DNA of 56,013 nt from an uncultured Prevotellaceae bacterium. GTDB taxonomy: Bacteria; Bacteroidota; Bacteroidia; Bacteroidales; Bacteroidaceae. The stretch spans positions 1 through 56,013 of the forward strand of contig CAMNIN010000017.1 in NCBI GenBank assembly GCA_946540735.1. The letters are read 5' to 3'. The translations under genes were made by a program, and so were the position numbers. This document shows positions 22,791-31,475 of the stretch, piece by piece. How positions within the stretch are numbered: position 1 is the stretch's first letter; every line of letters begins with the position of its first letter. The notes below the pieces were generated by a model. That model was not told the origin of the DNA. It did no database searches and saw only the letters and a list, made by a program, of their open reading frames with translations.

Positions 22791-25262
22791 ATGAACATCA
22801 AGTCTTTCCTTGTGTCGGCATGCTTGCTGGCACCGTTTTGCGTATCCGCACAAGTGGATATCGCCGTCCATACCAACCAGAGGGGCAGTGATATCAGCCC
22901 CGTCATGTATGGCATTTTTTTCGAGGATATCAACCACGCTGCCGATGGCGGCCTCTATGCCGAGCTTATCGCCAACCGATCGTTTGAGGACAGCAAGAAC
23001 ACCACTCCATGCTGGTCGACGTTCGCTTCTCCGGGGTCGACACTCAAGACCCAGTTGATTACGAAGCAACTGCTCAACGCTCATCAGCGACAGGCACTCC
23101 GCTTGAATGTCTTGGCCACGGAGACAGCCCCGGTGTGCCTGGTCAACGAGGGCTTCTGGGGCATTAATGCAGTGTCAGGACGATCCTATAAACTCTCTTT
23201 CTGGGCCAGGGCCAAAAAGTATAAGGGCAAGGTGAAAGCTGTGCTCTGCGACCAGAAAGGCGAAAGGTTCTACGCTGAGACCCAATTGAATATCGCTCTG
23301 ACCAAAAACTGGACGAAGTATACTGCTACCCTGAATGCCCATGGCAATGACCCGAAGGCGCAGTTCGTGTTGGTATTCGACGGCAAGGGTGAGATCGACC
23401 TCGACATGGTGTCACTCTTTCCACCCACCTTCATGAACCGGGAGAACGGTTGCCGACCAGATCTGGCCCGCATGTTGTTGGAACTGAAACCCAAGTTCAT
23501 GCGCTTCCCTGGCGGGTGCTTCGTAGAGGGACAGGATTCCCCCGACAATGCCTTCCGTTGGGAGCGTACCATAGGCCCCATCGAGGAAAGAGAGGGGCAT
23601 CTCAACCGCAATTGGAATTACAGGACAAGCGACGGCATGGGATTCCATGAGTTCTTGCAGCTCTCCGAGGATCTGGGAGCCAAACCACTCTATGTTGTCA
23701 ATGTCGGACTGTGGCATGGCGGCCTCACACCGGTGGAGGAACTCCAGCCCTGGATCGATGAGTGTATGAACGCCCTGGAATATGCCAATGGTGACATCAA
23801 CACCAAATATGGTGCCATGCGCGCGCGAAACGGGCATCCAGAACCGTTCAATATCGAATACCTGGAAATCGGCAATGAGAACAACCAGCCCGATCCGCAC
23901 CAGCAAAGCGACCGCTATTATGAGCGTTTCAAGCTCTTCAAAGATGCCGTGCTGGCCAAATATCCTAAGATGCACCTCATCGGAAATGTTGTGGCATGGG
24001 GTGACGATGATCCCAAATGGGAGAGCAGCGAAAGCGTTGAACTCCTCGACGAGCATTATTATCGCTCACCCTCTTGGTTCACCGACAATTACCACAAATA
24101 TGATTCCTATCAGCGTGGAGCCGCCAAAATCTATTGCGGAGAGTATGCTGTGACCCTGGGCTTCGGACGGCTCGGCTCGCTCAATGCCGCATTGGGCGAG
24201 GCTGTCTTCATGATGGGGATGGAGAATAATGGCGACATCGTGGAGATGGCCAGCTATGCTCCCATTTTCGTTAATGAGAACGATGTGGCGTGGCAGCCCG
24301 ACATGATCCGCTTCAACTCCGAGAAGGCTATGGGAACTCCTTCCTATTACGTGCAGCGGTTGATGGCTGAGAATGTGGGGACGAGGAACGTGAAAGTGTC
24401 TTGCGACGATGGCGGCATTTATGGCCCCGATTGGATCAGCAGCCTGTCATTCACTCCAGAGGTGAGCCGTTTCGGTTATGCCACATGGGGCACGAAAGCG
24501 TCTTACAAAGAGGCTGAATGCCGGGTGATTGATGGAGAGACTGTCGCCAATGACATGAGGGGGGCGGAGAAAATTCAAGGTGAATGGAAAGTTGAGAATG
24601 GCGTCATCTCCCAGATCTCCGATGGGGATGGCTGCATCTTCGTCGATGGTGCCAAAGTAAACTCAAAGCATTACGAACTCAAAGTAAAAGCCAGGAAGGA
24701 TGGTGGCAATGAGGGATTCATGGTAGTCTTCAACTATGAGAATCCTCAAAACTACTGCTGGTTCAACGTGGGTGGATGGGGTAATACCCAGCACGGACTG
24801 GAGCAAGTGATGAACGGCAACAAGGTGCAGGCTGCTACATGCCGGGGAAGAGTGGAGACTGGAAGATGGTATGAGGTGTGCGTGCGTGTCGATGGCGACA
24901 GCGTGTGCTGCATGCTCGACAACCAGGTCGTCTTCAAGACCAAATTAAAACCAGGAAATACTCCAGGCATCTTCACCAATGCACAAATGGATGACCAGAC
25001 CGGTGAACTCATCGTCAAGGTCGTGAACACGGGGGCAGAGAGCACGGAGGCCAAACTGAATATCGAGGGCATGACCACACGGGAGGCCAAACTGATTCGC
25101 CTGTCATCGGCCAGCGGTGATGACGAGAACACCCTCTTGCAGCCTACGAATGTGTATCCTGTGGTCCAGGAAGGCATCGGGATGACAAAAGATGCTTCCG
25201 GGAAGAATACCCTTTCGACCATGATCCCGCCCTATTCACTGAATATCTTCAGAATCAAATAG
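22791..25262 (+). CDS. Secreted alpha-L-arabinofuranosidase, GH51
   Basis: 823 residues with a signal peptide (FLVSACLLAPFCVSA). Opens with the GH51 hallmark ISPVMYGIFFEDINHAADGGLYAELI. A carbohydrate-binding beta-sandwich (about 75-205) precedes or is inserted before the TIM barrel. Acid/base Glu363 lies in EIGNENNQ and nucleophile Glu451 lies in YCGEYAV, the two expected glutamates. After about residue 575 there is an inserted beta-sandwich (concanavalin-like; MVVFNYENPQNYCWFNVGG) before the final alpha-L-arabinofuranosidase C-terminal beta domain. It removes arabinose side chains from arabinan, arabinoxylan or pectin, fitting the pectin-active enzymes in this window. Read-through from dnaA is possible as no strong promoter box is seen in the 47-base gap. 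There is no T9SS-like tail. Confidence 0.92.
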   Translation: MNIKSFLVSACLLAPFCVSAQVDIAVHTNQRGSDISPVMYGIFFEDINHAADGGLYAELIANRSFEDSKNTTPCWSTFASPGSTLKTQLITKQLLNAHQRQALRLNVLATETAPVCLVNEGFWGINAVSGRSYKLSFWARAKKYKGKVKAVLCDQKGERFYAETQLNIALTKNWTKYTATLNAHGNDPKAQFVLVFDGKGEIDLDMVSLFPPTFMNRENGCRPDLARMLLELKPKFMRFPGGCFVEGQDSPDNAFRWERTIGPIEEREGHLNRNWNYRTSDGMGFHEFLQLSEDLGAKPLYVVNVGLWHGGLTPVEELQPWIDECMNALEYANGDINTKYGAMRARNGHPEPFNIEYLEIGNENNQPDPHQQSDRYYERFKLFKDAVLAKYPKMHLIGNVVAWGDDDPKWESSESVELLDEHYYRSPSWFTDNYHKYDSYQRGAAKIYCGEYAVTLGFGRLGSLNAALGEAVFMMGMENNGDIVEMASYAPIFVNENDVAWQPDMIRFNSEKAMGTPSYYVQRLMAENVGTRNVKVSCDDGGIYGPDWISSLSFTPEVSRFGYATWGTKASYKEAECRVIDGETVANDMRGAEKIQGEWKVENGVISQISDGDGCIFVDGAKVNSKHYELKVKARKDGGNEGFMVVFNYENPQNYCWFNVGGWGNTQHGLEQVMNGNKVQAATCRGRVETGRWYEVCVRVDGDSVCCMLDNQVVFKTKLKPGNTPGIFTNAQMDDQTGELIVKVVNTGAESTEAKLNIEGMTTREAKLIRLSSASGDDENTLLQPTNVYPVVQEGIGMTKDASGKNTLSTMIPPYSLNIFRIK

Positions 25263-25278
25263 GAGGGTATATAAATCA

Positions 25279-25310
25279 ACATGCACCTAGTCTCACGACT
25301 AAGTGCATGT
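25279..25310 (+). terminator. Hairpin after the GH51 gene
   Basis: ACATGCAC (25279-25286) pairs with GTGCATGT (25303-25310); an inner TAGTC/GACTA pair closes a four-base loop. The T-run after it is weak (ATATAACTTA), so it may be a processing or structural hairpin. Confidence 0.5.
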
Positions 25311-25413
25311 ATATAACTTACTAAAATAAATTAACTCAAAGAAATCGACTCTCGCGAGCAGATATATCTCACATGAGTGAGATTGTAGCGTTATATTTCA
25401 TTTACAGAAAAAC

Positions 25414-25439
25414 GGTGTAAGATACACACCTCTTTTTTT
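25414..25439 (+). terminator. Short hairpin with T-run in the GH51-thiamine gap
   Basis: GTGTA-AGA-TACAC is followed by ACC and then TCTTTTTTT. The stem is short but the T-run is good. Another 7-bp hairpin (ATCTCAC-ATGA-GTGAGAT, 25366-25383) lies just upstream. The rest of 25311-25611 is AT-rich with no gene. Confidence 0.4.
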
Positions 25440-25611
25440 GTGATGCAAAATTATAAAAAAAAGTGCATATTTGCAAGCTTTCCTATCACTTTGACGTAAA
25501 ATATGACAAAAATTAACATGTGCACGCAAACAATTATGCGATTATTCGTTTTTTTGTTTACGACTGCTTCTTTTTTTTCATTTTTGACACCTCTTTAAAT
25601 GGCCGCCGTAG

Positions 25612-25707
25612 TTCATCGGGATTTGTCGCTCGGCACCCGAAGGGTGACGCTTGGTTTGTCCAAGAATCCCGATGCTGTGTGTATTAGGATTTGTAATCCG
25701 AAAAACG
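25612..25707 (+). repeat. Palindromic dispersed repeat, copy 1 (expanded form)
   Basis: Stem CATCGGGATT (25614-25623) pairs with AATCCCGATG (25665-25674). The loop holds a 38-base insertion that itself folds into two hairpins: CACCC-GAA-GGGTG and CTTGG-TTTGT-CCAAG. A second hairpin AGGATT-TGT-AATCC follows at 25686-25699. Compared with copy 2 (28971-29030) only the 38-base loop is extra. Confidence 0.85.
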
Positions 25708-25732
25708 TATTGCTCGGAAATGCTCAAATTAA

Positions 25733-25764
25733 TTTGGCATTTCACTCGCTTATTCGTACCTTTG
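25733..25764 (+). promoter_or_regulatory. Promoter for the thiamine uptake operon
   Basis: TTTG at 25733-25736 and TACCTTTG at 25757-25764, 20 bases apart, fit the Bacteroidetes -33/-7 pattern. The predicted start near 25771 puts the whole riboswitch in the leader. Confidence 0.7.
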
Positions 25765-25787
25765 CACACGATTTACAGAATGTAGAT

Positions 25788-25880
25788 TAAGGGGTGCCCG
25801 ATATTTCGGGCTGAGATCAGACCCTCTGACCTGATCCGGATAATGCCGGCGTAGGAATTCAAATTCTCAATCTCCCCTTA
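25788..25880 (+). promoter_or_regulatory. TPP riboswitch (THI element)
   Basis: The core motifs are all present in order: GGGGTGCCC, GGCTGAGATCAGACCC, ACCTGATCCGGATAATGCC and GGCGTAGGAA. The outer stem is AAGGGG (25789-25794) with CCCCTT (25874-25879). It ends 25 bases before the TonB receptor ATG. TPP binding should lower expression of the receptor and transporter, by termination at the following TTTTTTT or by hiding the translation start. Confidence 0.95.
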
Positions 25881-25904
25881 TTGTGTTTTTTTAAATAAGG
25901 TAAA

Positions 25905-28370
25905 ATGAAAAAATTAATCTTGACATGTGCAACCATGCTCCCATTAATGGGGGTCATGGCTCAGACCGACACGCCTGACTCGCTCTGGCTGGAGGAGTTG
26001 CAAGAAGTGGTGGTGAATGGCGTACGTGCCCAAAAAGAAGCACCTTACGCCGTAACAAACATCAAGAAAGCCGAACTTCAGGAATTCTCGAAGACGGGGC
26101 AGGAACTTCCCTTCCTGTTCTCTCACACCCCCGGCGTAATCGCATGGAGCGAAAACGGCCTCGGTACGGGTACCACCTACATGCGCATCCGTGGCACCAA
26201 CGGATCCCGCATCAACGTGACACTCGACGGTATACCCCTCAACTCCCCTGAAGACCAATGCGTGTTCTGGGCTAACATGAACAGTTATGCCTCATTGCTG
26301 GGCAGCGTCCAGATACAGCGCGGTGTGGGTGCCTCTACCAATGGCGACGGTGCTTTCGGAGGCAACATCGCCCTCTCTTCCAAAGCTGCGGCAATGGAAC
26401 CATCGTTGGAGATCAGTGGAAGCTATGGGTCATATAACACCTTCAATGTGGGCGGTTCCTTCACCTCGGGGCTGCTATGGGACCACTTCGTGATCGATGG
26501 CGCCTACCATGAGACCAACACCGATGGATATATCCATGGTACACAAGGCCGGTCGGGTAGTTTTTATGGAGGTCTGCGGTATCTGAATGACCATCTGAGC
26601 CTAAGCTACAAAAACTTCGGCAATTTCGAGCGCACTGGCCAGGCATGGAACGGCGTAACCGCAGGCAACGACGACCTCTCGCTGATGGACGGCAGCTACT
26701 GTGATGCCAACTGGGCTTATGACCAGCATACTGGCATCAAAACCTATGAGGATCTCTATCAGGTGGGACTCGGTCGCTTCAACTCCCTCTATGAGAGGAT
26801 CCTGACCGACGACAACGGACTACTGGTAAAAGACGACAACGGCAATTACTTGACAGAACGCTACGCCAAAACCGGTGGCAGACTGTGGGACAAGTCGACC
26901 GATAATTTCTGGCAGAACCACAACATCCTGTCTGCTGCCTGGACTATCAATGAACGATGGAACACAACCGCATCCTTGCACTATACCCACGGCTATGGCT
27001 ACTATGATGAGTTCAGATACCAGAACAAGATCAAGAAACTCGGGCTGCCCAATGAGCAGTTCAGCAGCAGTGAGATCTCATCCGTGAAACGCACCGACTG
27101 GGTGAGGAAAAAAGGACTCAGCCAGGATGCCTACGGACTGGTGTGGAACGCCAACTACAAGGATGAACACTGGGATCTTATCGGAGGCCTCTCGTTGCAG
27201 TTGTTCAAAGGCAATCATTTCGGCTACGTCTCCTACCTGAGCAATGAGACACTCAGAAAGGCACTCCTGGCCAACGGCGATTACCAATATTATGACTCTG
27301 ATGCGAAGAAAAACGACTACAGCGGATTTGTCAAGGCACTTTACCATCTGACTGACAACTGGGACATCTTCGGCGATGTGCAATACCGAAGGGTCAACTA
27401 TGAAACCGATGGCTATAACGACAAGTTCCTCTACAACAAAACGACCTACTTGTATGAGAAGCATTTCCTCGACATCGACAAGCACTACGACTTCTTTAAC
27501 CCGAAGGCGGGTGTCACATACCACGCTGGAGGACATCGGGCGTTTGCTTCTGTCGCCTTGAGCCACAGGGAGCCTGAACGCAACAATTTCACCGACAACG
27601 CCAACTATCCTGCTCCTAACGCAGAATCACTCCTCGACTTTGAAGCTGGATACAGCCACACCGCCGACACTTGGCATGCCGGACTCACCGCTTACTATAT
27701 GAAATACAACGACCAGTTAGTGCAAACCGGTCAGGTGAGCGAGATCGGCGAGCCATTGACCACCAACATCAAGGACTCCTACCGGATGGGTATCGAACTG
27801 ACTGCCGGATGGGATCTCACGCCGTGGCTGGCTATCGAAGGCAATGCTTCTCTGAGCATCAACAAGATCAAGGACTTCACTGAGTTTGTGGAAGACTGGG
27901 ATGACTGGGAGGATAATCCCGACGCTTCCAAATACCATTGCGACGGCAATGGCGACGAATTGCGTGAGTTCCACTACGACAACTCCACTCTGGCCTTCTC
28001 GCCTTCTGCCATCGCCAATGCTTTTGTCCGCCTCCACAAAAATGGATGGCAAGCTATCTGGCATACCAACTACGTCAGCCGTCAATACCTGGACAATACG
28101 GAAAACAAGGACCGTTCACTTCCAAGTTTCACCACGACCAACATCGACCTGAGCTACACCTCAAAAGTGTCGAAGGCCTTGGGACTGAAGGAAGTGACCA
28201 TCGGCATGAATTTGCATAACATTTTCAACCGACACTATGCCAGCAGCGGTTGGGTATATTCTGCCATCGCTGAAAGCTACGGTCATGACAATGACAACCG
28301 CTATTACCAGATAGGATTCATACCGATGGCAGGATTTACTGCAATGGGTAACCTAACCCTCAGATTCTAA
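25905..28370 (+). CDS. TonB-dependent outer-membrane receptor, probably for thiamine
   Basis: 821 residues. Signal peptide MKKLILTCATMLPLMGVMA, then a TonB-box-like region with a plug domain from about 30 to 165 (EVVVNGVRAQKEAPYAVTNI; RIRGTNGSRINVTLDGIPLN; GSVQIQRGVGASTNGDGAFGGNI). The remainder is a 22-strand barrel pattern rich in aromatic and Asn residues, ending in a terminal aromatic strand (MGNLTLRF). Being directly under a TPP riboswitch and 5 bases before a PnuT-type transporter, it most likely brings thiamine or a phosphate ester across the outer membrane. That matches the described Bacteroidetes arrangement of an outer-membrane receptor with pnuT. Substrate assignment is by context, not by residues. 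No SusD partner is present. Confidence 0.9.
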   Translation: MKKLILTCATMLPLMGVMAQTDTPDSLWLEELQEVVVNGVRAQKEAPYAVTNIKKAELQEFSKTGQELPFLFSHTPGVIAWSENGLGTGTTYMRIRGTNGSRINVTLDGIPLNSPEDQCVFWANMNSYASLLGSVQIQRGVGASTNGDGAFGGNIALSSKAAAMEPSLEISGSYGSYNTFNVGGSFTSGLLWDHFVIDGAYHETNTDGYIHGTQGRSGSFYGGLRYLNDHLSLSYKNFGNFERTGQAWNGVTAGNDDLSLMDGSYCDANWAYDQHTGIKTYEDLYQVGLGRFNSLYERILTDDNGLLVKDDNGNYLTERYAKTGGRLWDKSTDNFWQNHNILSAAWTINERWNTTASLHYTHGYGYYDEFRYQNKIKKLGLPNEQFSSSEISSVKRTDWVRKKGLSQDAYGLVWNANYKDEHWDLIGGLSLQLFKGNHFGYVSYLSNETLRKALLANGDYQYYDSDAKKNDYSGFVKALYHLTDNWDIFGDVQYRRVNYETDGYNDKFLYNKTTYLYEKHFLDIDKHYDFFNPKAGVTYHAGGHRAFASVALSHREPERNNFTDNANYPAPNAESLLDFEAGYSHTADTWHAGLTAYYMKYNDQLVQTGQVSEIGEPLTTNIKDSYRMGIELTAGWDLTPWLAIEGNASLSINKIKDFTEFVEDWDDWEDNPDASKYHCDGNGDELREFHYDNSTLAFSPSAIANAFVRLHKNGWQAIWHTNYVSRQYLDNTENKDRSLPSFTTTNIDLSYTSKVSKALGLKEVTIGMNLHNIFNRHYASSGWVYSAIAESYGHDNDNRYYQIGFIPMAGFTAMGNLTLRF

Positions 28371-28375
28371 ACAAA

Positions 28376-28960
28376 ATGACACAATTTCTTGCCAATCACT
28401 GGTTGGATTTGCTCACCACGATACTCGGACTTGTCTATATCTTGTTCGAGTATCGGGCCAGCATCTGGCTTTGGTTCGTAGGATTCCTTATGGAGGGCCT
28501 GGACATTGTCCTGTATTACCAAAAAGGGCTTTACGCCGACTGCGGCATGGAATTCTATTATCTTGCCATGACCTTTTATGGATACTGGAACTGGGTCAGG
28601 AAAGCAAACGGGTCCCAATCTTCAGAGAAGAAAACCATTCCTATCACCCACTTCCCTGTGAGATTGGGCATCCTGTGGGGAGTTTTCACATTGTTGGTCT
28701 GGGGTATCTTGTATTACTTCCTCGCCAACTTCACGGATTCCACAGTGCCACTGGCAGATTCATTCACCACAGCACTCTCTTTCGTGGGGATCTGGGCGCT
28801 CGCTCGCAAATACCTCGAGCAATGGCTCATCTGGATAGTAGTCGACTTTGTCACCTGCATCCTCTATTTCTACAAGGATATTCCCTTCAAGGCATGTCTC
28901 TATGGCTTATTCGTTATCATAGCCATCATGGGATACAGAAAATGGAAAAAGATGATGTAG
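28376..28960 (+). CDS. pnuT: PnuC-family inner-membrane transporter, probably thiamine-specific (PnuT)
   Basis: 194 residues with about seven hydrophobic segments, the size and layout of PnuC-family vitamin facilitators. Visible features are the N-terminal LVYILFEYRASIWLWFVGF, the aromatic-rich pattern YGYWNW around residue 65, and a C-terminal IVVDFVTCILYFYKDI and the basic tail. These proteins carry nicotinamide riboside, riboflavin or thiamine, trapped by cytoplasmic phosphorylation. The TPP riboswitch and TonB receptor upstream argue for thiamine. In described operons of this type a thiamine pyrophosphokinase gene often follows, but here the next gene is a polygalacturonase on the other strand, so the kinase must be elsewhere. 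Confidence 0.88.
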   Translation: MTQFLANHWLDLLTTILGLVYILFEYRASIWLWFVGFLMEGLDIVLYYQKGLYADCGMEFYYLAMTFYGYWNWVRKANGSQSSEKKTIPITHFPVRLGILWGVFTLLVWGILYYFLANFTDSTVPLADSFTTALSFVGIWALARKYLEQWLIWIVVDFVTCILYFYKDIPFKACLYGLFVIIAIMGYRKWKKMM

Positions 28961-28970
28961 CCGTTCGCCG

Positions 28971-29030
28971 TTCATCGGGATTTGTAATCCCGATGCCTTG
29001 AGTATCAGGATTTTCAATCCGAAAAGCGCG
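28971..29030 (+). repeat. Palindromic dispersed repeat, copy 2
   Basis: CATCGGGATT-TGT-AATCCCGATG (28973-28995) is a 10-bp stem with a 3-base loop. Spacer CCTTGAGTAT follows, then a second hairpin AGGATT-TTC-AATCC (29007-29020). It begins 11 bases after the pnuT stop and might also end that transcript. Confidence 0.85.
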
Positions 29031-29105
29031 TGGCAAATTCTTACACGCCACATGGGTGGATTCTTTGACAAGCCAGGTGTCTCACCATTCGGGCGACGAG
29101 TGACT

Positions 29106-30572
29106 TTAGTCGGTCACGACATTCTCTTTGCTGATATTCTTGCAGTTGTGGAATTCTGACTTCACACGCGAACTGATGTGTATGTTTTTCAAGTTGATAT
29201 TCTCGATGGGTTTCTCGGGAAGTCCGTTGAAGAACAGCGCACGGTTGGCGTTGCGGCATACGACGTCCTCGATGTAGATGTCGCGGAACTCAGGAGTCGT
29301 CTCATCGACAGGTTGCATGTCGATATTGTTGGCCTGTTCTCCTGCTTCCTGCATTTCCACGACTGATTTACCGCCATAGTAGAGATTGAAAATGATGGCA
29401 TCAGCCTGGATGTCGAACATGGAGATACGACGGATGAAAATATTGCTGACTACGCCGCCGCGACCACGGCAACTCTTGAAACGAAGACCGACATCTGTGC
29501 CAAGGAACTGGCAGTTCTGCACAAGGATGTTCTTGACTCCGCCACTCATCTCGCTACCGACGACAAAACCGCCATGGCCCTGAAAGACGGTGCATCCGTC
29601 GACCACCACGTTCTCGCATGGCTTGCCGCGCCTGCGGCCATCGGCATCCTTGCCACTCTTGATGCAGATGCCGTCATCGCCGGCATCAAAGGTGCTGTTG
29701 ACGATCAATGCGTTCTTGCAGGACTCGAGATCCAGTGCATCACCGTTCTGTGCATAGGCGGGGTTGCGTGCCAGTACATGATCGATGATGATGTTCTCGC
29801 ACATCAGTGGATGGATGTTCCATGCAGGTGAGTTCTGGAAAATAACGTCCTTGAGCAAGACGTTCTTGCAGTTGACCAGACTCACGAGCACCGGCCGGAG
29901 AAACCTGCGGATGCTTTCCCATTCCGCATCGGTCTTCAATCCTTGCGGGACGTTCATTTGGGCGATGGAGTCTCCTTTGAGGTATCCTTTTGAGGGAAAC
30001 CACAGGTCATCCCTCTTGAAGACGCCACCTTGTGAGGTGAAGTTCTTCCATTGGGAAGCGGTCACTTTGCTTCGCTTCAGAGGCCGCCAGTAGATACCGT
30101 TTCCGTCGATGGCTCCATGTCCGGTCACTGCGATGTTGACAGCTCCATATGCCGACAGAGGCGATTGGCACCGTCTGGTTTCCAAGCCTTCAAATGAGGT
30201 CTTGACGATGGGGTAGAGGGTCTCGTCGCCGGAGAACAGGATGACGGCTCCTTTCTCCAAATGAAGGTTCACGTTGCTTTTCAGTACGATAGGTCCCGTG
30301 AACCACACTCCCTGGGGCACAATCAGCCGTCCGCCACCTTTCGCATTCAGTTCGTCGATGGCTTTGGCAAAAGCGGCTGTGCACAAAGAGGTGCCGTCGC
30401 CTTTTGCACCATAATCCTTGATGTTGAAAACCCGGTCGGGAAACACCGGTGCTTTCACCTCGGGCATGGCAAAAGGTAAGTTCTGGGTGTACTGCAGATA
30501 AGGGTTGGTGGCAGCTTGTGCTGCCAGTCCGCACACAATGGCTAATAGGGCCGTAATCATTCTTGTTTTCAT
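29106..30572 (-). CDS. Secreted polygalacturonase-like glycoside hydrolase, GH28
   Basis: 488 residues from the ATG at 30572 (an alternative in-frame ATG at 30587 adds five residues). Signal peptide TRMITALLAIVCGLAAQA. Starts with the standard FNIKDYGAKGDGTSLCTAAFAKAI and GGGRLIVPQGVWFTGPI of bacterial GH28 beta-helix proteins. The catalytic aspartates sit in NGDALDLESC and in AGDDGICIKSG, followed by GHGGFVVGSEMSGG and RFKSCRGRGG, the usual active-site loops. It hydrolyses galacturonan or rhamnogalacturonan backbones. It lies downstream of genes for altronate dehydratase and a LacI regulator, consistent with galacturonate use. The 57-base gap to the upstream gene has no promoter box, so it is probably in the same operon. 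Confidence 0.93.
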   Translation of the reverse strand: MKTRMITALLAIVCGLAAQAATNPYLQYTQNLPFAMPEVKAPVFPDRVFNIKDYGAKGDGTSLCTAAFAKAIDELNAKGGGRLIVPQGVWFTGPIVLKSNVNLHLEKGAVILFSGDETLYPIVKTSFEGLETRRCQSPLSAYGAVNIAVTGHGAIDGNGIYWRPLKRSKVTASQWKNFTSQGGVFKRDDLWFPSKGYLKGDSIAQMNVPQGLKTDAEWESIRRFLRPVLVSLVNCKNVLLKDVIFQNSPAWNIHPLMCENIIIDHVLARNPAYAQNGDALDLESCKNALIVNSTFDAGDDGICIKSGKDADGRRRGKPCENVVVDGCTVFQGHGGFVVGSEMSGGVKNILVQNCQFLGTDVGLRFKSCRGRGGVVSNIFIRRISMFDIQADAIIFNLYYGGKSVVEMQEAGEQANNIDMQPVDETTPEFRDIYIEDVVCRNANRALFFNGLPEKPIENINLKNIHISSRVKSEFHNCKNISKENVVTD

Positions 30573-30629
30573 AGTCTTGTATTTCATATATTTAGTGTTC
30601 GTCGTTCCCTGTATGGTATACAACAGGGG

Positions 30630-31472
30630 TTATTCTTCGATCTCCTTCAGCCCTCTCACCATCCCTTGGTAGATGGTGGCCATGGCTTCTCTCGGAGCGA
30701 AGCGGAGATAGTTCAGGGCGTGCCTGATCGATTTGATGGCCGAACGTGGGCTGCTGACGATGAATCCCCCTTTCCCTTCATGGAAATCCCATGACTTCGA
30801 GTCATTGAGCTTGTCATAATTCACTGCCCGTTTCAGTTCACGGTCGGCATGACGGATGGTCTTTTTCATGAAAGGCAATTCTTCCTTGGAAAAACCGAAT
30901 CCTTCGATAAGAAGACTGCCCTGGAGTTCTGCCATGCGCGACATGGAAATCCGTGACAGCCAGCTTTCCAGTTTCACGAAATCCACTTTGTTGCCTTCCA
31001 GACGTAAATACCGTCCGAGGTCTATGACTCCTCTGAGGTAGCTCTTTCCTGTGAGGATGTCCACCACATTGACCATCAAGATGGCCATCACCTGCATGGT
31101 CTCGTATGACCTCTCCGGACTGGCATACTCTTCGTTGATGATGTCTCGCAGGTGGGCGTTGTCTTTCTTGCCATGAAGATAGATCTTACCGAAGTTGTAA
31201 AGCTCTGCGAAACCCGTTGGAGGCATGTTCTCCAACAGTTTCCTGATGGCCTCGATCTGTCCGGCAGGGATATTCAGGTTCTCGTCGTAATAATATCGCT
31301 CAAGTCCGTTGGCGAAAAACCGGACCAGATGGTGGTAATTGGCCAAGTTGACCAGTTTCTTCCATTTGAATTCCGACATGATGCCGATGGGTTTGCTCTC
31401 CTCAAAGGCACCACTGCGGAGGATATGGAGAAAGTTGGATAGTTGAATATCGAATCCTTGCATCTTGAACAT
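30630..31472 (-). CDS. Unknown helical protein, perhaps nucleotidyltransferase-related
   Basis: 280 residues, cytoplasmic, no signal or membrane segment. The N-terminus (EFKWKKLVNLANYHHLVRFFANGL) and the middle segment (DFVKLESWLSRISMSRMAELQG) resemble the helical parts that flank the catalytic core in NTP_transf_5-type putative nucleotidyltransferases, but I see no core Gly-Ser and Asp-X-Asp motif. So it may be a degenerate relative. The start is 3 bases after the NhaC-like stop and its product is thus made with the uronate module. Its role there is unknown. Met1 and Met4 are both possible starts. Confidence 0.55.
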   Translation of the reverse strand: MFKMQGFDIQLSNFLHILRSGAFEESKPIGIMSEFKWKKLVNLANYHHLVRFFANGLERYYYDENLNIPAGQIEAIRKLLENMPPTGFAELYNFGKIYLHGKKDNAHLRDIINEEYASPERSYETMQVMAILMVNVVDILTGKSYLRGVIDLGRYLRLEGNKVDFVKLESWLSRISMSRMAELQGSLLIEGFGFSKEELPFMKKTIRHADRELKRAVNYDKLNDSKSWDFHEGKGGFIVSSPRSAIKSIRHALNYLRFAPREAMATIYQGMVRGLKEIEE

Positions 31473-31475
31473 TTC

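Noticed and set aside
25599..25790. A 63-codon frame before the TPP riboswitch
   Set aside because: It consists of the palindromic repeat and promoter, with no protein-like composition.
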